Shown: positions 14,731 to 24,960, counted from the stretch's first letter. The stretch is DNA of 64,000 bases from Variovorax sp. HW608 (GCF_900090195.1 NZ_LT607803.1:6536229-6600228); one strand, 5' to 3'. Notes: generated by a model not told the origin, from the letters alone. A program made the numbers and translations.

Positions 14731-14849
14731 GCGCATCAGTGTGGCCGCTTCGCACACGGCGGGCCATGCGCCATTCGCTGTATGCCGCGCGGCGCGCTCG
14801 CCCCTCGCGCTGCAGGCTCGCGGCAGAAGTGCTAAGGTGCCGACCCCTC

Positions 14850-14859
14850 GGGTTAACCC
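14850..14859. promoter_or_regulatory. GGGTTAACCC palindrome upstream of the first MFS gene
   Basis: This perfect 10-bp palindrome lies 26 nt before the proposed start of the MFS gene. A second, 12-bp version sits just before the next MFS gene at 16112-16123. The pairing suggests a shared operator. Confidence 0.5.
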
Positions 14860-14885
14860 CTAAAAAAGAGTCGAAAGAATCCGTC

Positions 14886-16109
14886 TTGTCGCGCACCGCC
14901 ATACCCGCCTCCGCCGGTCTTTCCACCGGCCTCACTTTGTTGTTCGCCGTGGCATGCGGTCTCTGCGTCGCCAACATCTACTTCGCGCAACCCCTGATCG
15001 GGCCGATCGCCGCCGCCCTGCAACTCCACGCGGGCCTCGCGGGGCTGATCATGACCCTGACACAGCTCGGCTACGGAACCGGCCTGCTGCTGCTCGTGCC
15101 GCTCGCCGACGTGGTGGAGAACCGCCGGCTGATCATCTTCGCGATGGCCGGCGCGGTGGTCGGGCTGGTGGGAATCGCGCTCTCGAATTCGGCGGCGACC
15201 TTCCTCGCCGCGTCCTTCCTGGTCGGGACTTGCGCGGTGGCGGCGCAGGTGCTGGTTCCGCTGGCCTCGCATCTCGTGCCCGAAGCGACGCGCGGCAAGG
15301 TGGTGGGCAACATCATGGCAGGGCTGCTCGCGGGGATCATGCTCGCGCGGCCGTTCTCCAGCGTCGTGGCCTCGGCGCTCGGATGGCGCGCGGTGTTCGC
15401 GATTTCCGCGCTCCTGATGGCGGCACTCGCCGTCGTGCTCTGGCGGGCGCTGCCGCAGCGCCGGCCGCATGCCTCGTTCGGCTATGCGCGCACGATGGCA
15501 TCGCTGCCGGGCATCGTCTGGCGCACGCCGCTGCTGCGGCGCCGGGCCTTCTACCAGGGGATGATGTTCGCGGGCTTCCAGGCGTTCTGGACCGCGGTGC
15601 CGCTGGCGCTGGCACGCGAGTTCGGCATGGGCCAGGCCGGCATCGCGCTCTTCGCGCTCGCGGGCGCGGCCGGCGCGCTCGCCGCCCCCTGGGCCGGCCG
15701 CCTGGCAGACCGGGGCCTCGCGCGGCCGGCGACCGGCTGGGCCATGGCCGCCGCGCTGCTGTCCTTCGCACTGGGCGCGGTCGGGGTCCATTACAGGTCG
15801 CTGACCGCCCTGGTCGCGGCCGGCATCCTGCTCGACGGCGCGGTGCAACTGTGCAACGTGCTCAGCCTGCGCAGCCTCTACGTGCTCGCGCCCGAATTGC
15901 GCGGGCGGCTCAACGGCCTCTTTCTCACCTTCATCTTTCTGTGTGCAGCCGTGGCCTCCGGGCTGGCGGCGGCCGTCTATGCCTTTCACGGCTGGAACGG
16001 GCTGAGCCTGCTCGGCGGCGGCTTCGCGGTCGTTGCGCTGCTGTTCTATGCGACGGAGTTCCGCCGCAATGCCCTTTTGCGGGCCCCCTCGGAGCAGCTC
16101 CCGGGATAA
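14886..16109 (+). CDS. MFS transporter, DHA1-type (drug/metabolite efflux)
   Basis: This is a major facilitator of about 407 residues with twelve hydrophobic segments. The N-terminal half has NIYFAQPLIGPIA and the loop motif PLADVVENRRLI, typical of the DHA1 efflux group. The frame is open from an ATG at 14739, but the residues encoded before 14886 are Arg-rich and unlike a transporter, so I chose TTG at 14886 just before SRTAIPASAG. The true start is uncertain. It is followed 23 nt later by a second MFS gene, and both carry a GGGTTAACCC palindrome in front. Confidence 0.8.
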   Translation: MSRTAIPASAGLSTGLTLLFAVACGLCVANIYFAQPLIGPIAAALQLHAGLAGLIMTLTQLGYGTGLLLLVPLADVVENRRLIIFAMAGAVVGLVGIALSNSAATFLAASFLVGTCAVAAQVLVPLASHLVPEATRGKVVGNIMAGLLAGIMLARPFSSVVASALGWRAVFAISALLMAALAVVLWRALPQRRPHASFGYARTMASLPGIVWRTPLLRRRAFYQGMMFAGFQAFWTAVPLALAREFGMGQAGIALFALAGAAGALAAPWAGRLADRGLARPATGWAMAAALLSFALGAVGVHYRSLTALVAAGILLDGAVQLCNVLSLRSLYVLAPELRGRLNGLFLTFIFLCAAVASGLAAAVYAFHGWNGLSLLGGGFAVVALLFYATEFRRNALLRAPSEQLPG

Positions 16110-16111
16110 TA

Positions 16112-16123
16112 AGGGTTAACCCT
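16112..16123. promoter_or_regulatory. AGGGTTAACCCT palindrome upstream of the second MFS gene
   Basis: This perfect 12-bp palindrome starts 3 nt after the stop of the first MFS gene and ends 9 nt before the second start. It shares its 10-bp core with the site at 14850-14859. It may be an operator or may limit ribosome access. Confidence 0.5.
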
Positions 16124-16132
16124 AGCCAACGC

Positions 16133-17341
16133 ATGACCACCCCCGCCGAGACGCCGCCCGCCGCTTCATCCCGCATGCCCATCGCCCTGCTGGCGCTCGC
16201 CGCCGCCGCGTTCGCGATCGGCACCAGCGAATTCGTCGTCATGGGGCTCTTGCCCGACATGGCGCAGGACCTCGGCGTCACGCTGTCGCAGGCGGGTCTG
16301 CTGGTCACCGGCTACGCCATGGGCGTGGTCGTCGGCGCACCGGTCTTCGCGGTCGCGACCGCGCGGCTGCCCCGCAAGGCGACGCTGATCGCGCTGGCGT
16401 CGCTGTTCGTGCTGGGCAATCTGCTGTGCGCGCTGGCGCCGAGCTACGGGCTCTTGATGGCCGCGCGCGTGGTCACGGCGCTGGCGCACGGCACCTTCTT
16501 CGGCATCGGATCGGTGGTCGCCGCCGGACTCGTCGCGCCCAACAAGCGCGCACAGGCCATCGCGCTGATGTTCACCGGCCTCACGCTCGCCAACGTGCTG
16601 GGCGTGCCGCTCGGCCGCATCATCGGCGAGCACTACGGCTGGCGCATGACCTTCGCGGCCATCGTGCTGATCGCGCTGGCCGCGGTCGTCTCGCTCGTCG
16701 CGCTGCTGCCGCGGCACATCGAGATGCAGAAGGGCAACATCCTGCGCGAGTTCACCGTGCTCGCGGACGGACGCGTGCTGCTGGCGCTCGCGACCAGCGC
16801 GCTGGTCTCGGCGAGCCTGTTCGTCGTCTTCACCTACATCGCGCCGCTGCTCACACACGTGAGCGGTTTCGCGGCCGCGGCGGTCGCGCCGATCCTGCTC
16901 CTGCTGGGCGTCGGGCTCACCATCGGCAGCACCGTCGGCGGAAGGCTCGGCGACCGCCGGCTCGTGCCTTCATTGCTGCTGGTGCTGGGCCTCAACGCGG
17001 CGGTGCTCGGGCTGCTGCATTTCGTGCTGCCGATGCGCGCGCCGACGGTGGCGGCGATGCTGGTGTGGACCACCTTGTCCTTCGCGCTCGTGCCGCTCTT
17101 GCAGACGCTCATCGTCCAGCATGCGAGCGCCGCGCCCAATCTCGCCTCGACCCTGAACCAGGGTGCCTTCAATCTCGGCAATGCCGCCGGCGCCTGGATC
17201 GGCAGCGGCATGCTCGCGGCCGGCATGCCGCTGGCGGACCTGCCGTGGGCCGGCGCGGCGATCACGCTCGGCGCGCTGGCGCTGGCCGCATGGAGCAGCC
17301 GCCTCGGCGACCGCGCACCCTCGTCGCTGCAGGCGGCCTGA
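16133..17341 (+). CDS. MFS transporter, DHA1 family (AraJ/NepI-like)
   Basis: This 402-residue inner-membrane protein has twelve predicted hydrophobic segments. GTSEFVVMGLLPDMA near the first segment, LPRKATLIALA in the first cytoplasmic loop, and NQGAFNLGNAAGAWIG late in the protein are hallmarks of the AraJ/YdhP/NepI efflux group, which handles sugars, nucleosides and drugs. It differs clearly in sequence from the preceding MFS gene, so the pair is not a recent duplication. A bulged hairpin at 17365-17388 follows the gene. Confidence 0.87.
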   Translation: MTTPAETPPAASSRMPIALLALAAAAFAIGTSEFVVMGLLPDMAQDLGVTLSQAGLLVTGYAMGVVVGAPVFAVATARLPRKATLIALASLFVLGNLLCALAPSYGLLMAARVVTALAHGTFFGIGSVVAAGLVAPNKRAQAIALMFTGLTLANVLGVPLGRIIGEHYGWRMTFAAIVLIALAAVVSLVALLPRHIEMQKGNILREFTVLADGRVLLALATSALVSASLFVVFTYIAPLLTHVSGFAAAAVAPILLLLGVGLTIGSTVGGRLGDRRLVPSLLLVLGLNAAVLGLLHFVLPMRAPTVAAMLVWTTLSFALVPLLQTLIVQHASAAPNLASTLNQGAFNLGNAAGAWIGSGMLAAGMPLADLPWAGAAITLGALALAAWSSRLGDRAPSSLQAA

Positions 17342-17364
17342 GCGGCATCCGATCCTTTCGCACA

Positions 17365-17388
17365 TCCCTGCTTGCTCGAAGCTAGGGA
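17365..17388 (+). terminator. Bulged stem-loop after the MFS pair
   Basis: TCCCT-GCTT pairs with AAGC-T-AGGGA around a 5-nt loop with a single bulged T. There is no T-run. It could mark the end of the MFS unit before the polyol operon. Apart from this I see no other signal in the 168-bp gap except the smoE ribosome site. Confidence 0.35.
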
Positions 17389-17509
17389 AGTCACCAATCA
17401 ATCGGTGCATCTGAGTATCGGCAACGGCAATCCGAGTACCAAACCCGCAATTCGGAGTCTCCAGAATCCGATCACGGCGACCCGCCGTCGTCGATCCAAG
17501 GAGACCAAC

Positions 17510-18817
17510 ATGAAGCGATTTCTGAAGGCGGGCCTGGCGCTCGCGATTGCGGGCACGGGCTTGGCGCATGCCGCGACCGAACTGGTCATCGCGACCGTGA
17601 ACAACGGTCACATGATCGAGATGCAGAAGCTCACCAAATTCTTCGAGCAGGCCAACCCCGACATCAAGCTCAAGTGGGTCACGCTGGAGGAAGGCACGCT
17701 GCGCCAGCGCGTGACGACCGACATCGCCACCAAGGGCGGCCAGTTCGACGTGATGACCATCGGCATGTACGAAACGCCGATCTGGGCCAAGAAGGGCTGG
17801 CTGATCCCGATCGCAACCGACGCCGCCTATGACGTCGACGACCTGCTGCCGGCGATGCGCACCGGCCTGTCCGCCGATGGCAAGCTCTACGCCGCGCCGT
17901 TCTACGGCGAAAGCTCGATGCTCATGTACCGCAAGGACCTCGCGGACAAGGTCGGCTTCACGATGCCGGAGCAGCCGACCTGGACGCAGGTGAAGGAGCT
18001 CGCCGGCAAGATCCACGATCCGAAGAACGGCGTCTACGGCATCTGCCTGCGCGGCAAGCCGGGCTGGGGCGACAACATGGCGCTCCTGACCACCATGGTC
18101 AATACCAATGGCGGCCAGTGGTTCGACACCAGCTGGAAGCCGCAGATCGACTCCAAGCCCTGGCATGACGCGATCAGCTTCTACGTCGACCTCATGAAGG
18201 CCTACGGCCCGCCCGGCGCATCGGCCAACAGCTTCAACGAGAACCTCGCGCTCTTCAACGAGGGCAAGTGCGGCATGTGGGTGGACGCGACCATCGCGGC
18301 CTCGTTCGTGAGCGATCCGAAGCAGTCGAGGGTGGCTGACAAGGTCGCGTTCGCGCAGGCCCCGGTCGCGGTGACACCGAAGGGCGCGAACTGGCTCTGG
18401 GCCTGGGCGCTCGCGATTCCCGCCGGATCGCAGAAGGTCGATGCGGCGCAGACCTTCATCAAGTGGGCGACCTCCAAGGACTACATCAAGCTGGTCGCGA
18501 AGGAAGAAGGCTGGGGCTCGGTGCCGACCGGCACGCGCAAGTCGACCTACGCCACGCCCGAGTTCGTCAAGGCGGCACGCTTCGCCGAGGCCGAGAAGAA
18601 GGCGATCGACACCGCGAACCCGAACGACAGCACGCTGCCCAAGTCGCCGTACGTCGGCGTGCAGTACGCGGCCATTCCGGAATTCCAGGCCATCGGGGTC
18701 GCGGTCGGCCAGCAGATGAGCGCGGCGCTCTCGGGCAAGGTCACCGTCGACCAGGCCTTGAAGACCTCGCAGACCAATGCCGAACGCGAGATGAAGAAGG
18801 CCGGGTACTACAAGTAA
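17510..18817 (+). CDS. smoE: Polyol (sorbitol/mannitol) ABC transporter, periplasmic binding protein
   Basis: This 435-residue substrate-binding protein has a 21-residue signal peptide ending AHA. It is of the sugar-binding family 1 type, and the mature start ATELVIATVNNGHMIEMQ is characteristic of the SmoE/MtlE polyol binders known from Rhodobacter and Pseudomonas. A strong AAGGAG ribosome site lies at 17498-17503. It leads an eight-gene cluster: binding protein, two permeases, ATPase, two polyol dehydrogenases, an AraC regulator and xylulokinase. The probable ligands are D-sorbitol, D-mannitol and D-arabinitol. Confidence 0.88.
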   Translation: MKRFLKAGLALAIAGTGLAHAATELVIATVNNGHMIEMQKLTKFFEQANPDIKLKWVTLEEGTLRQRVTTDIATKGGQFDVMTIGMYETPIWAKKGWLIPIATDAAYDVDDLLPAMRTGLSADGKLYAAPFYGESSMLMYRKDLADKVGFTMPEQPTWTQVKELAGKIHDPKNGVYGICLRGKPGWGDNMALLTTMVNTNGGQWFDTSWKPQIDSKPWHDAISFYVDLMKAYGPPGASANSFNENLALFNEGKCGMWVDATIAASFVSDPKQSRVADKVAFAQAPVAVTPKGANWLWAWALAIPAGSQKVDAAQTFIKWATSKDYIKLVAKEEGWGSVPTGTRKSTYATPEFVKAARFAEAEKKAIDTANPNDSTLPKSPYVGVQYAAIPEFQAIGVAVGQQMSAALSGKVTVDQALKTSQTNAEREMKKAGYYK

Positions 18818-18842
18818 CCCCCGGACTTGAGGACACTTCGCC

Positions 18843-19796
18843 GTGTCGCATCTTCCCACCCCCGCCCCGGGGACGCCGCCGGCGGACCGGCCGAGCCGGA
18901 TCCTCGGCGGCGCCCGGCGCAGCCAAGCGGACGCTGCCCCGAACCGCCTTCTGCCCCGCGCATTGATGGCGCCGGCCGTCGTGGCCCTCGTCCTCTGGAT
19001 GCTGGCGCCGCTGTTGATGTCGATCTATTTTTCGTTCGTCAACTACAACCTCATGCAGCCCGGCGAGCGCACCTTCAACGGGCTCGCCAACTTCGAGTAC
19101 TTCATCACCGACCCGGACTTCTGGCCCGCGGTGTGGAACACGCTGGTGCTGATCGGCAGCGTGATCGTGATCACGGTGGTGCTCGGCGTGGCGCTCGCGC
19201 TGCTGGTGAACGAGCCCTTCCCGGGGCGCGGCATCGTGCGGGTGCTGCTGATCTCGCCCTTCTTCGTGATGCCCACGGTGAACGCGCTGCTGTGGAAGCA
19301 CATGATGATGAATCCGATCTACGGCATCCTGGCCGACGTCTGGCGCAGCTTCGGCGCCGAGCCGGTTGACTGGCTCACCGACCTGCCGTTGTTCTCGGTC
19401 ATCGTGATGGTGGCGTGGCAGTGGCTGCCGTTCGCCGTCCTGATCTTCATCACCTCGCTGCAATCGCTCGACCGCGAGCAGATGGAAGCCGCGCGCATGG
19501 ACGGCGCGACCGCGGTCCAGCGCTTCGGCTATCTCACGCTGCCCCACCTCGCGCGGCCGATGGCGGTGGTGATCATGATCGAGATGATTTTCCTGCTCTC
19601 CGTGTTCGCCGAGATCGCGATCACGACTGCCGGCGGCCCCGGCAACGAGAGCACGAACCTCACGTACATGATCTTCAAGCAGTCGCTGATGAACTTCGAC
19701 GTCGGCGTGGCCTCCGCGGGCGCGCTGTTCGCGGTGGTGCTGGCCAACATCGTGGCCGCCTTCCTGATCCGCATCATCGGCAAGAACCTCGACTGA
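18843..19796 (+). CDS. smoF: Polyol ABC transporter permease 1
   Basis: This 317-residue inner-membrane permease has six hydrophobic segments after a ~40-residue Pro-rich cytoplasmic N-terminus. The EAA loop that docks on the ATPase is EAARMDGATAVQRFGYLTLP at about residue 215. The GTG start at 18843 is 25 nt after the smoE stop. It pairs with the next gene to form the translocation channel. Confidence 0.88.
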   Translation: MSHLPTPAPGTPPADRPSRILGGARRSQADAAPNRLLPRALMAPAVVALVLWMLAPLLMSIYFSFVNYNLMQPGERTFNGLANFEYFITDPDFWPAVWNTLVLIGSVIVITVVLGVALALLVNEPFPGRGIVRVLLISPFFVMPTVNALLWKHMMMNPIYGILADVWRSFGAEPVDWLTDLPLFSVIVMVAWQWLPFAVLIFITSLQSLDREQMEAARMDGATAVQRFGYLTLPHLARPMAVVIMIEMIFLLSVFAEIAITTAGGPGNESTNLTYMIFKQSLMNFDVGVASAGALFAVVLANIVAAFLIRIIGKNLD

Positions 19797-19809
19797 AGGG
19801 ACGGACGCC

Positions 19810-20634
19810 ATGTCTGACCAAAGCCGCCTCCCCCTGCTGCTTCGCACGGCCGCCGCGTGGCTCGCGACGCTGCTGCTCTTCTTCCCGCTCGGCTGGCTGC
19901 TGCTGACCTCGTTCAAGACCGAGCTGCAGGCGATCCACGTGCCGCCGCTCGTCTTCTTCGAGCCGACGCTGGAGAACTTCACCGAAGTTCAGCGGCGCAG
20001 CGACTACCTGCTGTTCGCCAAGAACTCGGTCATCACGAGCATCGGCTCGACGATCATCGGCCTCGCGATCGCCGCGCCGGCCGCGTATTCGATGGCCTTC
20101 TTCCGCACCAGGCGCACCCGCGACATCCTGATGTGGATGCTCTCCACCAAGATGATGCCGGCGGTGGGCGCGCTGGTGCCGATCTACGTGATCGCGCAGA
20201 CCGCCGGGCTGCTCGACACGCGCACCGCGCTCACCATCGTCTTCACGCTGTCGAACCTGCCGATCATGGTGTGGATGCTCTACACGAGCTACAAGGACAT
20301 CCCGCCCGAGATCCTCGAGGCCGCGCGCATGGACGGCGCCAACCTGTGGACCGAGTTCCGCCACGTGGTGCTGCCGCTGTCGATCGGCGGCCTCGCCTCC
20401 ACCGGCCTGCTGTGCCTGATCCTGAGCTGGAACGAAGCCTTCTGGGCGCTCAATCTCAGCTCCGCGAAGGCCGGAACGCTGGCCACCATGATGGCGTCGT
20501 ATTCAAGCCCCGAGGGCTTGTTCTGGGCCAAGCTCTCCGCCGCTTCGGTCATGGCGATCGCGCCGATCGTCGTGTTCGGCTGGTTCAGCCAGAAGCAACT
20601 GGTCCAAGGCCTCACCTTCGGCGCAGTGAAGTAA
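19810..20634 (+). CDS. smoG: Polyol ABC transporter permease 2
   Basis: This 274-residue inner-membrane permease has six hydrophobic segments and the docking loop EAARMDGANLWTEFRHVVLP at about residue 169. The N-terminus has the FPLGWLLLTSFKTELQ pattern of MalG-like second permeases. Start and stop are close to the neighbouring transporter genes (13 and 22 nt gaps). Confidence 0.88.
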   Translation: MSDQSRLPLLLRTAAAWLATLLLFFPLGWLLLTSFKTELQAIHVPPLVFFEPTLENFTEVQRRSDYLLFAKNSVITSIGSTIIGLAIAAPAAYSMAFFRTRRTRDILMWMLSTKMMPAVGALVPIYVIAQTAGLLDTRTALTIVFTLSNLPIMVWMLYTSYKDIPPEILEAARMDGANLWTEFRHVVLPLSIGGLASTGLLCLILSWNEAFWALNLSSAKAGTLATMMASYSSPEGLFWAKLSAASVMAIAPIVVFGWFSQKQLVQGLTFGAVK

Positions 20635-20656
20635 CGAATTCAGAGAGGACGTTGAC

Positions 20657-21691
<1,035 letters not shown>

Positions 21692-21700
21692 GTCGCTGCA

Positions 21701-23119
21701 ATGGCCCACCCTGCTCCCTCCGAATCCGTGGTGCTGCACCTCGGACTCGGCTCCTTTCATCGAGCACACCAGGCCGTGTACCTGCAGGCGCTCATCGATG
21801 CGGGCGACACGCGCTGGTCGCTCGCGGGCGCGAACCTGCGGCCCGACATGGCCGATGTCGAAGCCGCGCTCGTCAGGCAAGGCGGCGCCTACATCCTGGA
21901 GACCGTCTCGCCTGCCGGCGCGTACCGCTACCAGCGCATCGAATCGATCCGCGAAGTGCTGCCCTACGATCCGACGCTTGCCGCGGTGATCGCGCGCGGC
22001 GCCGATCCGCGCACGCGCGTGATCTCGTTCACCGTGACCGAGGCCGGCTACTACCTCGATCCGGCGGACCGGCTTGACTTCGCCGCCGCCGACCTTGCGG
22101 CCGATCTCGATCGCGCGCGGCGCGGCGAAGCCGGCACCACGATCTACGGTGCGGTCTGCGCGATCCTGCGCGCGCGCCGTTCGGCCGATGCCGGTGCGGT
22201 GACGCTGCTGAACTGCGACAACCTGCGTCACAACGGCGAACGCTTCCGCAAGGGCCTGCTCGCCTTCATCGAGAAGGCGGGCGACAAGCAGCTGCTCGAA
22301 TGGGTGTGCACGCAGACGACCTGTCCCAACGCGATGGTCGACCGCATCACGCCGCGGCCGCCGCCCGAGCTGCGGCAGCGCGTGCTGCAAGCCACCGGCC
22401 GGGACGACGCCGCGCCGGTGACAGGCGAGAGCTTCATCCAGTGGGTGATCGAGGACGACTTCGCGAACGGACGGCCGGACTGGGGCCGTGTCGGCGTTCA
22501 GCTGGTCGAGTCGGTCGCGCCCTACGAGGAAGCGAAGATCCGCATCCTCAACGCCAGCCACAGTTGCATCGCCTGGGCCGGCACGCTCGCGGGCTTCCAG
22601 TACATCCACGAAGGCACGCGCGACGCGGAGATCCGCCGCATGGCCTTCGACTACGTGACGGACGACGTGATCCCCTGCCTGCATTCGCCGGAGCGCCCGA
22701 GCCCCGTCGACCTGCCGGCGTACCGCGACGTGGTGCTCGAACGCTTCGGCAACCCCGCGATCCGCGACACCAACCAGCGGGTGGCGATGGACGGTTTCTC
22801 GAAGATCCCGGGCTTCATCGCGCCGACGGTGCGCGAGCGGCTCGCGCGCGGCGAGCGCATCGACAGCGTCGCGATGCTGCCGGCGCTGTTCCTCGCCTTC
22901 CTGCAACGCTGGCACCGGGGTGGGCTGCCGTACGTCTACCAGGACCAGGGCATGGACGAGGCGGCGGCACACGCGATCTGCGATGCGCCCGACCCGGTCG
23001 CGGCGCTGGCCGCCAGCCGCACCCTGTGGAGCGATACGGCCGGCGATGCGCGGCTGGTCGAAGCGCTGCGCAAGGCCGACGCGCGGGTGCGGGACTTCAT
23101 CCAGGGGCGCACGCCATGA
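21701..23119 (+). CDS. dalD: D-arabinitol 4-dehydrogenase (polyol long-chain dehydrogenase family)
   Basis: This 472-residue NAD-dependent enzyme belongs to the polyol-specific long-chain dehydrogenase family. The N-terminal LHLGLGSFHRAHQA is the nucleotide-binding start. The catalytic lysine is about K279 in EAKIRILNASHS, with the family's K-x-R-x-L-N-x-x-H spacing. Overall sequence features (TTIYGA, NCDNLRHNG, ESFIQWVIED) resemble bacterial DalD, which oxidises D-arabinitol to D-xylulose; mannitol 2-dehydrogenase is the alternative. Xylulokinase in the same operon supports D-xylulose as the product. The stop overlaps the ATG of a repeat-derived short ORF. Confidence 0.8.
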   Translation: MAHPAPSESVVLHLGLGSFHRAHQAVYLQALIDAGDTRWSLAGANLRPDMADVEAALVRQGGAYILETVSPAGAYRYQRIESIREVLPYDPTLAAVIARGADPRTRVISFTVTEAGYYLDPADRLDFAAADLAADLDRARRGEAGTTIYGAVCAILRARRSADAGAVTLLNCDNLRHNGERFRKGLLAFIEKAGDKQLLEWVCTQTTCPNAMVDRITPRPPPELRQRVLQATGRDDAAPVTGESFIQWVIEDDFANGRPDWGRVGVQLVESVAPYEEAKIRILNASHSCIAWAGTLAGFQYIHEGTRDAEIRRMAFDYVTDDVIPCLHSPERPSPVDLPAYRDVVLERFGNPAIRDTNQRVAMDGFSKIPGFIAPTVRERLARGERIDSVAMLPALFLAFLQRWHRGGLPYVYQDQGMDEAAAHAICDAPDPVAALAASRTLWSDTAGDARLVEALRKADARVRDFIQGRTP

Positions 23120-23238
23120 GCCGCCCGGCCGTTCCGAAGGCGAATCCCGAAGCGCTGCTGCGCGAGGGTAGTCCAGTGAGCCGCCGGGCCGCCCCAAGGC
23201 GAATACCGCAGCGCTGCTGCGTCGAGGTTACCCAATGA
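23116..23238 (+). repeat. Imperfect tandem repeat forming a 40-codon linker ORF between dalD and smoS
   Basis: Two imperfect copies of a roughly 60-bp unit lie head to tail, each starting (A/G)TGAGCCGCC and containing AGCGCTGCTGCG near the end; a stub of a third (GAGCGGCCG) forms the smoS start. The stretch reads as one open frame of 40 codons (MSRPAVPKANPEALLREG...). It begins with an ATGA overlap on the dalD stop and ends with an ATGA overlap on the smoS start, so ribosomes could pass through all three. The second copy shares an 18-bp core with a repeat at 48119-48136. Confidence 0.75.
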
Positions 23239-24023
23239 GCGGCCGTCTCGCAGAGCGCCATGTGCTGATCACCGGTGCGGGCGGCGGCATCGGGCTCGCG
23301 ATCGCCGCGGCCTGCCTCGCCGAGGGCGCGCGCTGCACGCTGTCGGACCTCGCGGCGAGGCCTTCCGAAGGCGTGGAGCAGCTGCGCCGCAAATATCCGC
23401 AGGCGCTCGCCTACGTCGAGACCGACGTGACGCAGGCGCCGTCGGTCGGCGGCATGCTCTATGCGGCGCGCGCGGCGCACGGCACGATCCACACGCTGGT
23501 CAACAACGCCGCGATCTTCGACATGGCGCCGCTGCTGCAAAGCGACGAGGCCTCGTTCGACCGCCTGTTCGCGGTCAATGTCCGGGGCATGTTCTTCGTG
23601 ATGCAGCGGGTGCTGCAGCACATGATCGACGAGGGCGTGAAAGGGGGCTCGGTCATCAACATGGCCTCGCAGGCCGGCCGGCGCGGCGAGGCGCTGGTGT
23701 CGCACTACTGCGCGACCAAGGCAGCGGTGATCAGCTACACGCAGAGCGCCGCGCTCGCGATGGCGCCGCACGGCATCCGCGTGAACGCGATCTCGCCGGG
23801 CGTGGTCGACACGCCGATGTGGAACCATGTCGATTCGCTCTTCGCGAAATTCCAGAACCTCCCGCCGGGCGAGAAGAAGCGCCGGGTCGGCCTCGAAGTC
23901 CCTCTCGGCCGCATGGGTGCCCCCGACGACATCGCGGGCGCCGCCGTATTCCTCGCGAGTGACGAGGCCCGCTACATCACCGCGCAGACACTCAACGTCG
24001 ACGGTGGTAACGTCATGAGCTGA
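23235..24023 (+). CDS. smoS: Sorbitol (L-iditol) 2-dehydrogenase, short-chain dehydrogenase
   Basis: This 262-residue SDR has the nucleotide motif TGAGGGIG (residues 14-21), NNAAIFDMAP, and the catalytic S145, Y158 and K162 in MASQAGRRGEALVSHYCATK. The surrounding sequence and the end QTLNVDGGNVMS are very like Rhodobacter SmoS, which oxidises D-sorbitol to D-fructose and also acts on galactitol and L-iditol. It sits in the polyol operon right after the repeat-derived linker, with ATGA overlap. Confidence 0.87.
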   Translation: MSGRLAERHVLITGAGGGIGLAIAAACLAEGARCTLSDLAARPSEGVEQLRRKYPQALAYVETDVTQAPSVGGMLYAARAAHGTIHTLVNNAAIFDMAPLLQSDEASFDRLFAVNVRGMFFVMQRVLQHMIDEGVKGGSVINMASQAGRRGEALVSHYCATKAAVISYTQSAALAMAPHGIRVNAISPGVVDTPMWNHVDSLFAKFQNLPPGEKKRRVGLEVPLGRMGAPDDIAGAAVFLASDEARYITAQTLNVDGGNVMS

Positions 24024-24024
24024 T

Positions 24025-24960
24025 ATGACAGCGGCGCGCCAACGTCATCTTCCCCGCCATCGCGAGCCCGAGCTGGAGCGCGAGATCACGCGCTCGCCTT
24101 CGCTCGGCTACGAAGCGCCGGAGGAATCCGGCCTCGTGCGGTGCCTCGCGCACGGCTTTCCAAGCCCGCTCGTGCGCTGGCACTTCCATGAGGAGTATGA
24201 ACTGCACCTCATCACCGAGACCTCGGGCCGCGCCTTCGTCGGCGACTGGATCGGCCCCTTCCAGCCCGGCCACCTGGTGCTGTGCGGGCCGCGCCTGCCG
24301 CACAACTGGCTCTCGCTCGATGCGCCCGAAGGCGGCGTGGCCGAGCGCGATCGCGTGATCCAGTTCCTGCACGAGCCGATCGAGAGCGCGGCCTCGGGCA
24401 TCCCCGAGCTGCGCGAGGTGCTGCAACTGCTGGAACGCTCGCGCCACGGCATCGAGTTCTTCGGCATCGCGGACCGCGCGCTCGAGCACTGGGAAGCGGT
24501 CAAGGCCACGCATGGGCTGCAGCGCCTCGCGCGCTTCCTCGAATATCTGGCCGAGCTGGTGAAGTGCACCGACTACCGCTTGCTCTCGAACGTGCAGATG
24601 CAGGGTGTCGAGGGCGATGCCGAGGTCGACCAGATCAACGTGATCGTCAACCGCATCACCTCGAATCTCGCGGAGCCGATCGTGATGTCCGACATCGCCA
24701 CCCAGCTGGGCATGAGCGAAAGCCGCTTCAGCCGCTTCTTCAAGCGCTCCACCGGCAACAGCTTCACCGACTTCGTGAACCGTGTGCGCATCAACAGCGC
24801 CTGCCACCTGCTGATGCAGACCGACCATTACGTGACCGACATCTGCTACCAGGTCGGCTTCAACAACGTCGCCAACTTCAACCGGCGCTTCCTCGAAATC
24901 AAGGGCATGACGCCGACCGAGTTCAGACGGCAAAGCGACAGCCGCTTCGGCGTCCCATGA
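24025..24960 (+). CDS. AraC-family regulator of the polyol operon
   Basis: This 311-residue regulator has an N-terminal cupin-like sensing domain (about residues 45-120, HFHEEYELHLI) and two C-terminal helix-turn-helix motifs (about residues 205-305) with the AraC signature DICYQVGFNNVANFNRRF near the end. It begins 1 nt after the smoS stop and its stop overlaps the xylB start. Its place inside the operon suggests it senses a polyol and activates the smoE promoter, with autoregulation. Confidence 0.88.
   Translation: MTAARQRHLPRHREPELEREITRSPSLGYEAPEESGLVRCLAHGFPSPLVRWHFHEEYELHLITETSGRAFVGDWIGPFQPGHLVLCGPRLPHNWLSLDAPEGGVAERDRVIQFLHEPIESAASGIPELREVLQLLERSRHGIEFFGIADRALEHWEAVKATHGLQRLARFLEYLAELVKCTDYRLLSNVQMQGVEGDAEVDQINVIVNRITSNLAEPIVMSDIATQLGMSESRFSRFFKRSTGNSFTDFVNRVRINSACHLLMQTDHYVTDICYQVGFNNVANFNRRFLEIKGMTPTEFRRQSDSRFGVP

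Noticed and set aside
14739..14885. N-terminal extension of the first MFS transporter
   Set aside because: The residues are Arg-rich, unlike a transporter N-terminus, and would place the GGGTTAACCC palindrome inside coding DNA.
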